Positions 1-6,029 of a stretch of 8,179 nucleotides of DNA are shown piece after piece. The notes under the pieces are model-generated. The model saw only the letters and a program-made list of their open reading frames with translations, had not been told where the DNA came from and did no database searches. Within the stretch, counting starts at the first letter, position 1. Each line of letters starts with the position of its first letter. The stretch comes from Acidobacteriota bacterium (GTDB taxonomy: Bacteria; Acidobacteriota; Thermoanaerobaculia; Multivoradales; SZUA-115), in the NCBI GenBank assembly GCA_003231035.1, contig QIHU01000631.1:1-8179 (forward strand), written 5' to 3'. The position numbers and the translations under genes were made by a program.

Positions 1-2251
1 CCTCAATTCGCGCCCGCGGCGGTAGTCGATAGGCCTCGAGGCTGGTGTGAGTCACCGCCCAGAGGTAACTGGTCTGTTCGCCGAGGGCGAATTCTAGAAG
101 TAAGGTGTCTTCGTCCAGCAGCTCCCCTTGGATCTCCGCAACGGTGGAGGGGCGAGGCTCCAGCAAGGCGGCATGGCGCGGATTCTCCGTGCGCAACTTG
201 GCTCGGACATCGACCAGCCCTTCGAGAAGTCGGCGGATCTCCGCGTCGAGTGCGGTGGCTTGGCTCAACGAGTCGGTTCCTCCCCGCGCCACCAGTTGCA
301 GCCGGCGCCGCTCCTTGGCGTTGACGTTTTGTCGCAGCGACCGTTCCCTGGCCAGCAACTGAGGATCACCGTCACCGCGGATCTCGGATTCGGTGAGCAG
401 TTCCAAGAGGCTGCGCGCCCGCCCTCGCTCGACATTGGCCAGGGCCGCGGTGGCGTGACCCCTGCCCGGCTGCGCCCCTTCTAGGGCCATCAGGACATCG
501 GTCAGGAGTTCGTAGCGGTCGAGGGATCTCGCCAGGAAGGTGGTGCGGTGGGTCTGGCTGGCGACCTGGCTACGGATCGATTCGGTGATCTCGAGGGCTT
601 CGATGAGCCGCGCCTGCGCCGCCAGCAACTGACCCCGGTTGAATTCGATCCGGGCGGCCTCGGTCAGGGCCGTACCGCGGGCGCTGGTGTTGTCCAAGCG
701 CCCTGCAAGCTGCAAGGCTCGGTCGATCTGCGCCAACGCCTGAACCGGTTTTCCTTGCCTGTCGAGGAGCCTGGCGAGAAGATGATGAGCATCGAACTGC
801 CCTTGCAAGGCGCCGGTGTCTTGGAGGATCGCCAGCCCATCGTGGAGGCGAGCACTGGCGGTTTCCAGCTCCCCTAGTTCCAGCAAGGCGCCGCCGATGA
901 CCACCAGTGCGCGGCCTTGCCCCTGGCGGTTATCGACCTCGCCGAACTGCTCTAGGGCGGCCCTAGAGGCGATGAGCGAAGGGCGAGCCTTGTTGGCCTT
1001 GAGCAAGGTCCAACCGAGATTGAACTGGGTAGCTGCAATGCCGTTGCGGTCGCCCAGCTCCTGGTTGAGGGAGAGTGCTTCGGCAAACAGAGCCTCGGCG
1101 CGCGCAAAGTCGCCGATCGACTGGTACACGGTGCCGAGATTGCTCAAGGTGACGGCTTGGAATCGTTGACTGCCGGCTTGCTTGAACAACGCCAAGGCGA
1201 GGTTGAACTGTTCGATGGCCTTTTGGTGCTGGGCGCGGTCCTGGCTGATTAGACCCAAATTGTTGTGGATGTGCGGTTCGGCTCGGTGGTCTCCGAGTTG
1301 CTGGCTAACGCTCAGGGCTTCGCTCAGAGCGGTCTGAGCCTTGTCGGTCTCGCCGAGCGAACGTTGAGTGGTTCCGATTTGGCTTAGCGACTGGGCAACG
1401 CCGCGTAGGTCTTCGATCTCGCGGCGAACCGCGAGGGCCCGAAGGTGGGTCTGGAGGGCCTCACTCAACTCGCCCGAGAGTGCCTGGAGCCGTCCGAGAT
1501 TGTTGAGCGAATCCGCCTCGCCCGAGCGGTTGCCAGCCCGGCGCCATAGCGCCAGGGACTGCTGGTAGTGGGGCCGCGCCTTTTCCAGTTCTCCCAGCTG
1601 GCGATGAGCTAGGCCAGCGGCGTTGAGAGCCCGTGCCTGCTGGCTCCAGTCGCCGACTTGCCCCCACAGAGGAGCGGCGAGTTCCCACTGTTCGATCGCC
1701 TGGCGCAAGGTGGCGGCGTCGCGCGCCTTGGCGCGAAGATCGAACCCCCCTTCGATCAATGTCCAAGCCCGGTTGCGCAGGACGAATCGTTGGCGCTCGC
1801 TGGCGGTGGCTTGCCGGGGTGCTTCGAGAAGCACGCTGTAGCGGCCTAGAGGTGCGCGTGGGATCAGCGACCAAATTTCAAGCTCATGGAGGCCGCCCTG
1901 GGAAGCTACCGCGATCAACGGTTCCGTCGCTTGGTCACCGTTGGGACTGTTGCCCTCAAATAGGGTCTGGCCCTCAGGGTCGCGCAGGGTCAGGCCCACG
2001 TTGGCACCGTGCTGCTCGACCACCAACCGAGCGAACTCGCCGCTGGCGAGATGGAAAACAAAGTACTGTTTCTCTCCGCCGTGGATCGGCCGGTCCACCC
2101 GCTGGTTGGCGACCAGCGCCTCGCGCACCAAGGGCGTTGCGGTCGACGGATCCTGCGCTATCGTCGGGTGGGCGCCCAGCCAGAGCAGAAGCACCGATGC
2201 GAGGCTGGCCCGTAGAGCGGAGTGTTCACCGTGTGAAACTCTTGTCGCCAC
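1..2251 (-). CDS. Exported TPR repeat protein with C-terminal CHAT domain (3' end outside window)
   Basis: An uninterrupted frame of 750 codons runs off the left edge, so the protein's C-terminus is missing. It starts at GTG 2251, preceded by AGGAG. Residues 12-32 form a signal peptide (Arg14, then a Leu/Val-rich core, cleavage likely after TIA at 30-32), so the protein is probably exported. Residues about 40-145 are a beta-rich segment ending in GRYSVLLEAP, resembling the pre-TPR module of secreted CHAT proteins. TPR repeats follow at about 40-residue spacing: NNLG or variants near residues 250, 291, 330, 371, 411 and 451, with helices continuing to about 560. A linker containing ALANVERGRARSLLELL (601-617) and a basic helical stretch (630-690) are typical of the region before CHAT. 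The fragment ends in the first CHAT strands (LLLEFALGEQTSYLWAVT, 717-734). The catalytic His and Cys would lie off-window, so peptidase competence is unknown. It is the last visible gene of the sigma/anti-sigma/murJ run. Confidence 0.9.
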   Translation of the reverse strand, partial: MATRVSHGEHSALRASLASVLLLWLGAHPTIAQDPSTATPLVREALVANQRVDRPIHGGEKQYFVFHLASGEFARLVVEQHGANVGLTLRDPEGQTLFEGNSPNGDQATEPLIAVASQGGLHELEIWSLIPRAPLGRYSVLLEAPRQATASERQRFVLRNRAWTLIEGGFDLRAKARDAATLRQAIEQWELAAPLWGQVGDWSQQARALNAAGLAHRQLGELEKARPHYQQSLALWRRAGNRSGEADSLNNLGRLQALSGELSEALQTHLRALAVRREIEDLRGVAQSLSQIGTTQRSLGETDKAQTALSEALSVSQQLGDHRAEPHIHNNLGLISQDRAQHQKAIEQFNLALALFKQAGSQRFQAVTLSNLGTVYQSIGDFARAEALFAEALSLNQELGDRNGIAATQFNLGWTLLKANKARPSLIASRAALEQFGEVDNRQGQGRALVVIGGALLELGELETASARLHDGLAILQDTGALQGQFDAHHLLARLLDRQGKPVQALAQIDRALQLAGRLDNTSARGTALTEAARIEFNRGQLLAAQARLIEALEITESIRSQVASQTHRTTFLARSLDRYELLTDVLMALEGAQPGRGHATAALANVERGRARSLLELLTESEIRGDGDPQLLARERSLRQNVNAKERRRLQLVARGGTDSLSQATALDAEIRRLLEGLVDVRAKLRTENPRHAALLEPRPSTVAEIQGELLDEDTLLLEFALGEQTSYLWAVTHTSLEAYRLPPRARIE

Positions 2252-2448
2252 TAGTCTCCTGGAATCAACCGAGCCGTCCTCGCGGCGCGGCCAAACCTGG
2301 CATAGCGCACTGCGCGCTAGGCCACCGCGTCGAAGATCGAGGGTCGAATCCCGGTAGTCATGGCATGGGAAGGAAAGGACCTACTGGTTGTATCAAATTC
2401 TCGCCGAGTTCACCATTCTTCATTTGCCGGACAGCCACGGTGCGCGGA
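2252..2448 (-). other. Intergenic region between murJ and the TPR-CHAT gene, with a small hairpin
   Basis: This 197-base gap is the largest in the leftward run, so the TPR-CHAT gene may have its own promoter here. I see a perfect 6-bp inverted repeat, TAGCGC (2303-2308) and GCGCTA (2314-2319) with a 5-base loop, but no T-run, so it is not an obvious terminator. An AT-richer patch (about 2385-2415) could hold a promoter on the minus strand; no convincing -35/-10 pair is visible. The motif GGGTCGAATCCC (2341-2352) resembles a tRNA T-arm, but the rest of a tRNA does not fold. Confidence 0.4.
2256..2260 (-). promoter_or_regulatory. Ribosome binding site of the TPR-CHAT gene
   Basis: AGGAG on the minus strand lies 4 bases before GTG 2251. 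The spacing is slightly short, but this is the only good Shine-Dalgarno match near the signal peptide, and it decides the GTG start. No in-frame ATG or GTG is seen just upstream. Confidence 0.6.
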
Positions 2449-4140
2449 CTACTTTGATCGGCGAGCTAGACGGCCGAACCAGCTTTGCAGCTCAGGAAAG
2501 CGGAGGCGATAGGCGAGAGTCAGGTAGAGGCCGGCGTAGGTGGTCAGAACGGTGAGGGCGATGAGCCGCGGCGGCCAATGACCCTGGTGACCCAGTTTCC
2601 ACAGCCCGGCGGCGGGTAGGGCGCAGAGGGTGGCCAGGAGGAACATGCGCAGGATGCGCCCCCAGGGGATTCTCAGATCGGCGACACTCGCGACGAGGGC
2701 TCGCCTGAGGCCGGCGAACTCCATCCAGGCGCCCACGGCGGAGGCCAAGGAGAGTCCCACGGCCCCCAGTCGCAGAGTGCTCTCGACGGTGGATGGGGTG
2801 GCGGAAGAAAAGAACTCCGGGACGGCAAGCTGGTCAAAATGGCCCATCCACAACCAGGCGAGGAGGGCCGCTAGAACCACCCGCGAGGCGGCGAAGAAGG
2901 CCGGTACTCGGGTGCGTCTGAGGGCGTAGAAGCTGCTCTGGAAGAGGCGTGAAAGGGTGCTGGGTAGGAGGCCGACGCTATAACCCGCGAGGACGGCGTA
3001 GACCAGCGTGGTGTCGTCGAGTCCGAAGCGGCCGGTGCGAAAAAGACCGAAGACGAGAAGCCAGCCGAAGGCGAGGTAGCCCACCGCCGTCGGCACGACC
3101 ATGAAAGCGACGCGGGCAAGGCTGCTCTCGATCCGTTGGCGCAACTCCTGACTGATCTGGTCGGGATCCTGTCGCGAGAGCTCGGGTAGCTCGGCGGCGG
3201 CGACGGACATCCCGAAGAGGCTGATCGGCAAGATGTAGAGGAACTGACTCGTTCCCAGTGCCGAGATGGCGCCCTGCGCCAGGGTCGAAGCCAGGAAAAT
3301 GTCGACGTAGCTCCCGATCTGAATCACCCCGCGCCCCGCGACTACCGGGGCGAAGCTGGAGAGGGCCTGGCGCACTCCCGCCACCTTGAGCGAGAGGGAT
3401 GGGCGCAGGCCACCGAGCAGCTTGAGGGCCAAAGGAAGTTGGACGAGGAACTGCAATAGCCCCCCGATCAAGGCTCCCCAGCAGGCGGCGTAGAGGAGGT
3501 TCTCAAGGTCGAGGGGGTTCTGACCACGGGTCGACCGAGCGGCCAGCAAGAGGGCGGTGATGATCGCCGCATTCCAGGCGGCGGGGGCCAGGTAGGGAAG
3601 CAGGAAACGGCGATGTGAGTTGAGAATGCCCAGTGTCCAGGCCGCCAAAACGACGAAACCGGTCATCGGAAAGACGATTCGCGTCGCCCGCACGGTCATC
3701 GGGAGGCGGTCGATTCCACCCTTGAGGAGATCATCTCGAAACCCTCTGGCGACGAGCGTCACCAAGGGCTCCGCGAAGAAGATACCCAGCAGAACCAAGA
3801 CCGCCGTGGTGGCGAGGAGGAGGCCGAAGATCGCCCCCGCGAAGCGACCGGCCTCGCGCCGGCGGCCCTGCGCAATCCAGCGTGAGTAGATGGGGATGAA
3901 GGAGGCCGACAGAGTGCCTTCGCCGAGTAGGTTTTGCAGTGCGTTAGGGATGCGCAGAGCAGCTCGGAAGGCATCGCCAAAGGCCGAGTTGGCGAAGAAA
4001 TGAGCCAGCGCCAGCTCGCGGAAATAGCCGAAGAATCGACTCCCGAGAATGCCGATTGCGACTAGATTTCCGCCGCGAGCCTGGCCGTGGGGTGCAGCCT
4101 GAGCCGAGGCTGAAGGGCGTGGCTTAGGGGGGGAGTCCAT
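2449..4140 (-). CDS. murJ: Lipid II flippase MurJ (MviN family)
   Basis: A 563-residue polytopic membrane protein of the MOP superfamily, with about 14 hydrophobic segments, as expected for MurJ. It would flip lipid-linked peptidoglycan precursor across the cytoplasmic membrane. The signature N-terminal block is present: SRFFGYFRELALAHFF (34-49), GDAF (55-58), RIPN (63-66) and GEGTLSASFIPIYS (73-86). Further blocks are LYILPISLFGMSVAAAELPE (301-320) and YSVGLLPSTLSRLFQSSFYA (387-406). By eye alignment, Arg35, Arg41 and Asp56 match E. coli Arg18, Arg24 and Asp39. E. coli Arg52 and Arg270 appear replaced by Gln69 and about Phe300. The protein has a Pro/Ala/Gln-rich cytoplasmic leader of about 24 residues before TM1. 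ATG 4140 has only a weak GGGTGG-type ribosome site. The gene sits 77 bases after the anti-sigma-like gene and 197 bases before the TPR-CHAT gene, all in one direction, so it may be partly co-transcribed with the sigma factor locus. Confidence 0.95.
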   Translation of the reverse strand: MDSPPKPRPSASAQAAPHGQARGGNLVAIGILGSRFFGYFRELALAHFFANSAFGDAFRAALRIPNALQNLLGEGTLSASFIPIYSRWIAQGRRREAGRFAGAIFGLLLATTAVLVLLGIFFAEPLVTLVARGFRDDLLKGGIDRLPMTVRATRIVFPMTGFVVLAAWTLGILNSHRRFLLPYLAPAAWNAAIITALLLAARSTRGQNPLDLENLLYAACWGALIGGLLQFLVQLPLALKLLGGLRPSLSLKVAGVRQALSSFAPVVAGRGVIQIGSYVDIFLASTLAQGAISALGTSQFLYILPISLFGMSVAAAELPELSRQDPDQISQELRQRIESSLARVAFMVVPTAVGYLAFGWLLVFGLFRTGRFGLDDTTLVYAVLAGYSVGLLPSTLSRLFQSSFYALRRTRVPAFFAASRVVLAALLAWLWMGHFDQLAVPEFFSSATPSTVESTLRLGAVGLSLASAVGAWMEFAGLRRALVASVADLRIPWGRILRMFLLATLCALPAAGLWKLGHQGHWPPRLIALTVLTTYAGLYLTLAYRLRFPELQSWFGRLARRSK

Positions 4141-4176
4141 CGCCGGCCACCCTATCTCGGGAGACGACGGTGCGCC

Positions 4177-4186
4177 ATCGCGCGAT
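4177..4186. repeat. 10-bp perfect palindrome upstream of murJ
   Basis: ATCGCGCGAT is a perfect palindrome in the 77-base gap before murJ, between the possible -10 and the start codon. It could be an operator half-pair or chance in GC-rich DNA. No second copy was noticed nearby. Confidence 0.25.
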
Positions 4187-4209
4187 CTCCGGCGGGTTCT
4201 CGACCTCTA

Positions 4210-4237
4210 TCTATAACCTATGAATCCGCCCGGTCGA
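4210..4237 (-). promoter_or_regulatory. Possible murJ promoter
   Basis: On the minus strand, TCGACC (4232-4237) and TATAGA (4210-4215) are separated by 16 bases. Each matches 4 of 6 bases of the housekeeping -35 and -10 consensus. The -10 lies in the only AT-rich patch between the anti-sigma-like gene and murJ, and the -35 falls in the upstream gene's last codons. If real, it would let murJ be expressed independently of the sigma factor operon. The match is weak and made by eye. Confidence 0.25.
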
Positions 4238-5264
4238 CGCGAAAGTCGATGAAAGCCAGCTCTTCCAACTCGCCAGCGCTGTTGCCGAAGACCATCAGCT
4301 CGTAGTTGCCTGGCACCAGAGAAGCAGCCGGTAGTCGCAACTCCACGCCGCTGCCCCAAGAGGGGGCCTGTAATTTGAGACCGGCGCGGCTCCAGATCTC
4401 GTCGCCAGCGATGGTGCGCAGAGCGAGGCGATAGCTCTCAAAACCGGTGTCGCCGGTGAGATCGACTTGCAGATCTACGTGGTCGATGCCGGCGGGAATG
4501 CGTAGCCTTTGCGCCGCTTCGACCCCGCGAACGCTGGTCGCCATGGAAAGGACGAATGAAGCGGAGCGAGCGACCGTGGCGATCGGGGAGGCGGTACCTC
4601 GTGCGGCGATCGCCTGGCGAGCTTCGTCGAGTTCGGTTCGCAGCTGTGCGCCACGCGATTCCAGGTCGGCGAGCTGCTGACGGGCGGCGGCGAGTTCTTC
4701 GGCCAGACGCGGATCTCCTTGCCGCGCGGTGTGGGCTTGGGCGCGCAGCAGCTCGATCTGCTCGAGCCCAGCGGCCACCGTTTCTTGTTCTTGGTCGAGC
4801 TGGGAGCGCAACGCCACGGCTTGCCATGCTGAGAAGCCCACCAGGACGATCATCGCCGCCATGGCGGTGGCCAATACCGGACGCATGGGTGGCGCCAGTA
4901 AAGAGGCCAGGGAAGACAAGAACCGGCGTAGAGAGAAACCGCCGCGCGAGGCCCTTGCTTGCTGGCTCCCGTGCGTCGAAAGGTCGCGGGCGAAACGGAC
5001 CCGCTGGCGCAGCCGTTCATGCCTCGCTTCGCCGCCACCGCGAGCGAAATGCTCTTCGAAGTGGACCCTTTCTCTCTTCGACAGCCGACCTAGGGCGTAG
5101 TCGTCGATCAGATCGTCTTCGGCCGCGGTGAGTTGGCCGAAATAGTCGTCGTCTTCCAAAACGGCGCCCTCGAGCCGTTCGGCCTCGGCCGTCGGTGACA
5201 GACCGAGCAGAAATTGTCGTAGAGCAGTCGGTCGGGGGGTCCCCCGGGGATCTTGTTGGGTCAT
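4218..5264 (-). CDS. Anti-sigma-factor-like single-pass membrane protein with coiled coil
   Basis: A 348-residue protein encoded just after an ECF sigma gene. Residues 1-95 are an acidic then basic helical region; EDDLIDDYALGRLSKRERVH (49-68) and the following FEEHF resemble the anti-sigma domain found beside ECF factors in Acidobacteria. The protein has no cysteine at all, so it cannot be a classical zinc-binding HC2 anti-sigma domain. One transmembrane helix spans about 127-150, preceded by Arg-rich sequence, which predicts an N-in, C-out topology. Residues about 152-222 form an Ala/Leu/Glu/Gln-rich coiled coil. Residues about 232-346 look like a beta-sandwich, ending in GNYELMVFG (319-327) and AFIDFRVDR, and may sense an envelope signal. 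The start ATG 5264 has GGAGG 11 bases upstream. The 47-base gap from the sigma gene suggests co-transcription. The anti-sigma role is inferred from context and layout, not shown; a general scaffold or sensor role is possible. Confidence 0.75.
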   Translation of the reverse strand: MTQQDPRGTPRPTALRQFLLGLSPTAEAERLEGAVLEDDDYFGQLTAAEDDLIDDYALGRLSKRERVHFEEHFARGGGEARHERLRQRVRFARDLSTHGSQQARASRGGFSLRRFLSSLASLLAPPMRPVLATAMAAMIVLVGFSAWQAVALRSQLDQEQETVAAGLEQIELLRAQAHTARQGDPRLAEELAAARQQLADLESRGAQLRTELDEARQAIAARGTASPIATVARSASFVLSMATSVRGVEAAQRLRIPAGIDHVDLQVDLTGDTGFESYRLALRTIAGDEIWSRAGLKLQAPSWGSGVELRLPAASLVPGNYELMVFGNSAGELEELAFIDFRVDRADS

Positions 5265-5275
5265 TGGATCATGCG

Positions 5276-5280
5276 CCTCC
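5276..5280 (-). promoter_or_regulatory. Ribosome binding site of the anti-sigma-like gene
   Basis: GGAGG on the minus strand lies 11 bases before ATG 5264. The spacing is long but within range, and this is the clearest Shine-Dalgarno in the 47-base gap after the sigma gene. An out-of-frame ATG lies nearer to it and gives only a few codons. Confidence 0.5.
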
Positions 5281-5311
5281 GTCTATGTGTGCCCGTCGGC
5301 GCCATTCCGTT

Positions 5312-5956
5312 TCAATGTTCGCTGCTTTTTAGGCAATCTCTGACCCGGCTCTCGAGTTTCTGACGGATCCGGTGGGCGCGAATCCGTAATGCATTCAGTT
5401 GGATACCGAGTTCGGCGGCTAGTTCTCGACGAATGGCGATCTTGCGACTTTTTTCGCCCTGGTAGTAGCGCAGGATCAACTCACGGTGGCTTTCCGGTAG
5501 GGACCGTAGCCCCCTTTGAAGGCAACTGAGGCGGCGTTCGGCCTCGAAGTTGTCCTCAGGATCGGTTTGCGAGGTTAGGGTCCAGCGCTCTTGTTCCAGG
5601 GCTGTGCGCTGGCGCTGTTGACGGCGAATGAGCTCGTGGAAGACGAATCGGGCGACACCGCAGAAGTAGTGGTAGGGCTCCTGGGTGAGAATTTTCTCGC
5701 CTTGGTCGATCTTGCGGGCGACCCGGTTCATCGTCTCGTCCACCAGATCCTCGGGGTTCTGGCACCCGCGCCACTCAAACAGCCGGGTCAATTTGCGCCG
5801 GGTCCGTTCGTAAGCCTCGGCGGCGCGCGCTGGATCGGAGTCCAGGAACCCGAGAAGTTTCCTAAAGGCGGCGGGGGTCAAAGCCCATCCTCCCGCGGGC
5901 AGGGGGCTAGCCAGCGGGGTCAAGTCGCTACGCGCGTCTGCTTGCGGTTCATCCAT
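5312..5956 (-). CDS. ECF-type RNA polymerase sigma factor
   Basis: A 214-residue sigma-70-family protein if read from ATG 5956. GTG 6007 in the same frame would add 17 residues. Neither start has a good ribosome site; ATG is preferred because the added stretch (DGWLWQNRRRETPEPI) has no family look and the longer form crowds the divergent dinB promoter. In the longer numbering, region 2 spans about 65-132, with ERTRRKLTRLFEWRG (67-81), EDLVDETMNRVARKI (86-100) and YHYFCGVARFVFHELIRR (112-129). Region 4 spans about 160-226, with LRSLPESHRELILRYYQGEK (167-186) and the helix-turn-helix ELAAELGIQLNALRIRAHRI (195-214). There is no region 3 and no sigma-54 features, so it belongs to the ECF group. 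It would direct RNA polymerase to a small regulon, typically including its own operon; I could not identify the cognate promoter. It is followed after 47 bases by the anti-sigma-like gene and is divergent from dinB. Confidence 0.9.
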   Translation of the reverse strand: MDEPQADARSDLTPLASPLPAGGWALTPAAFRKLLGFLDSDPARAAEAYERTRRKLTRLFEWRGCQNPEDLVDETMNRVARKIDQGEKILTQEPYHYFCGVARFVFHELIRRQQRQRTALEQERWTLTSQTDPEDNFEAERRLSCLQRGLRSLPESHRELILRYYQGEKSRKIAIRRELAAELGIQLNALRIRAHRIRQKLESRVRDCLKSSEH

Positions 5957-6029
5957 AATGGGTTCGGGGGTTTCCCTGCGGCGATTCTGCCACAGCCAGC
6001 CATCCACGGTATGGGACTAAGATTCAGGA
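5957..6029. promoter_or_regulatory. Shared divergent control region for the sigma factor and dinB
   Basis: About 73 bases separate the ECF sigma start (minus) from the dinB start (plus). On the plus strand, TAAGAT (6018-6023) matches the -10 consensus at 4 of 6 positions and ends 6 bases before GTG 6030. No TTGACA-like -35 lies 16-19 bases upstream. No LexA-type box (CTGT-N8-ACAG, or GAAC paired with GTTC) was found, so SOS control of dinB is not supported by eye. Confidence 0.4.

Noticed and set aside
2285..2375. Complete tRNA gene on the plus strand
   Set aside because: The T-loop-like motif lacks one T, the T stem pairs at only about three positions, no 5' acceptor strand matches the 3' side, and no CCA follows.
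1633..2457. Long plus-strand frame of 274 codons opposite the TPR-CHAT gene
   Set aside because: Its Arg/Pro/Ser/Gly-rich composition and lack of motifs are typical of an antisense shadow in GC-rich DNA. The minus frame has a signal peptide, regular TPR repeats and CHAT sequence.
1..5956. Type III-E CRISPR (Craspase) locus
   Set aside because: The TPR-CHAT plus sigma pairing recalls it, but there is no repeat array and no gRAMP effector in the window, and this TPR-CHAT protein has a signal peptide.
5957..6029. LexA/SOS box controlling dinB
   Set aside because: No CTGT-N8-ACAG or GAAC/GTTC-type palindrome was found upstream of dinB.
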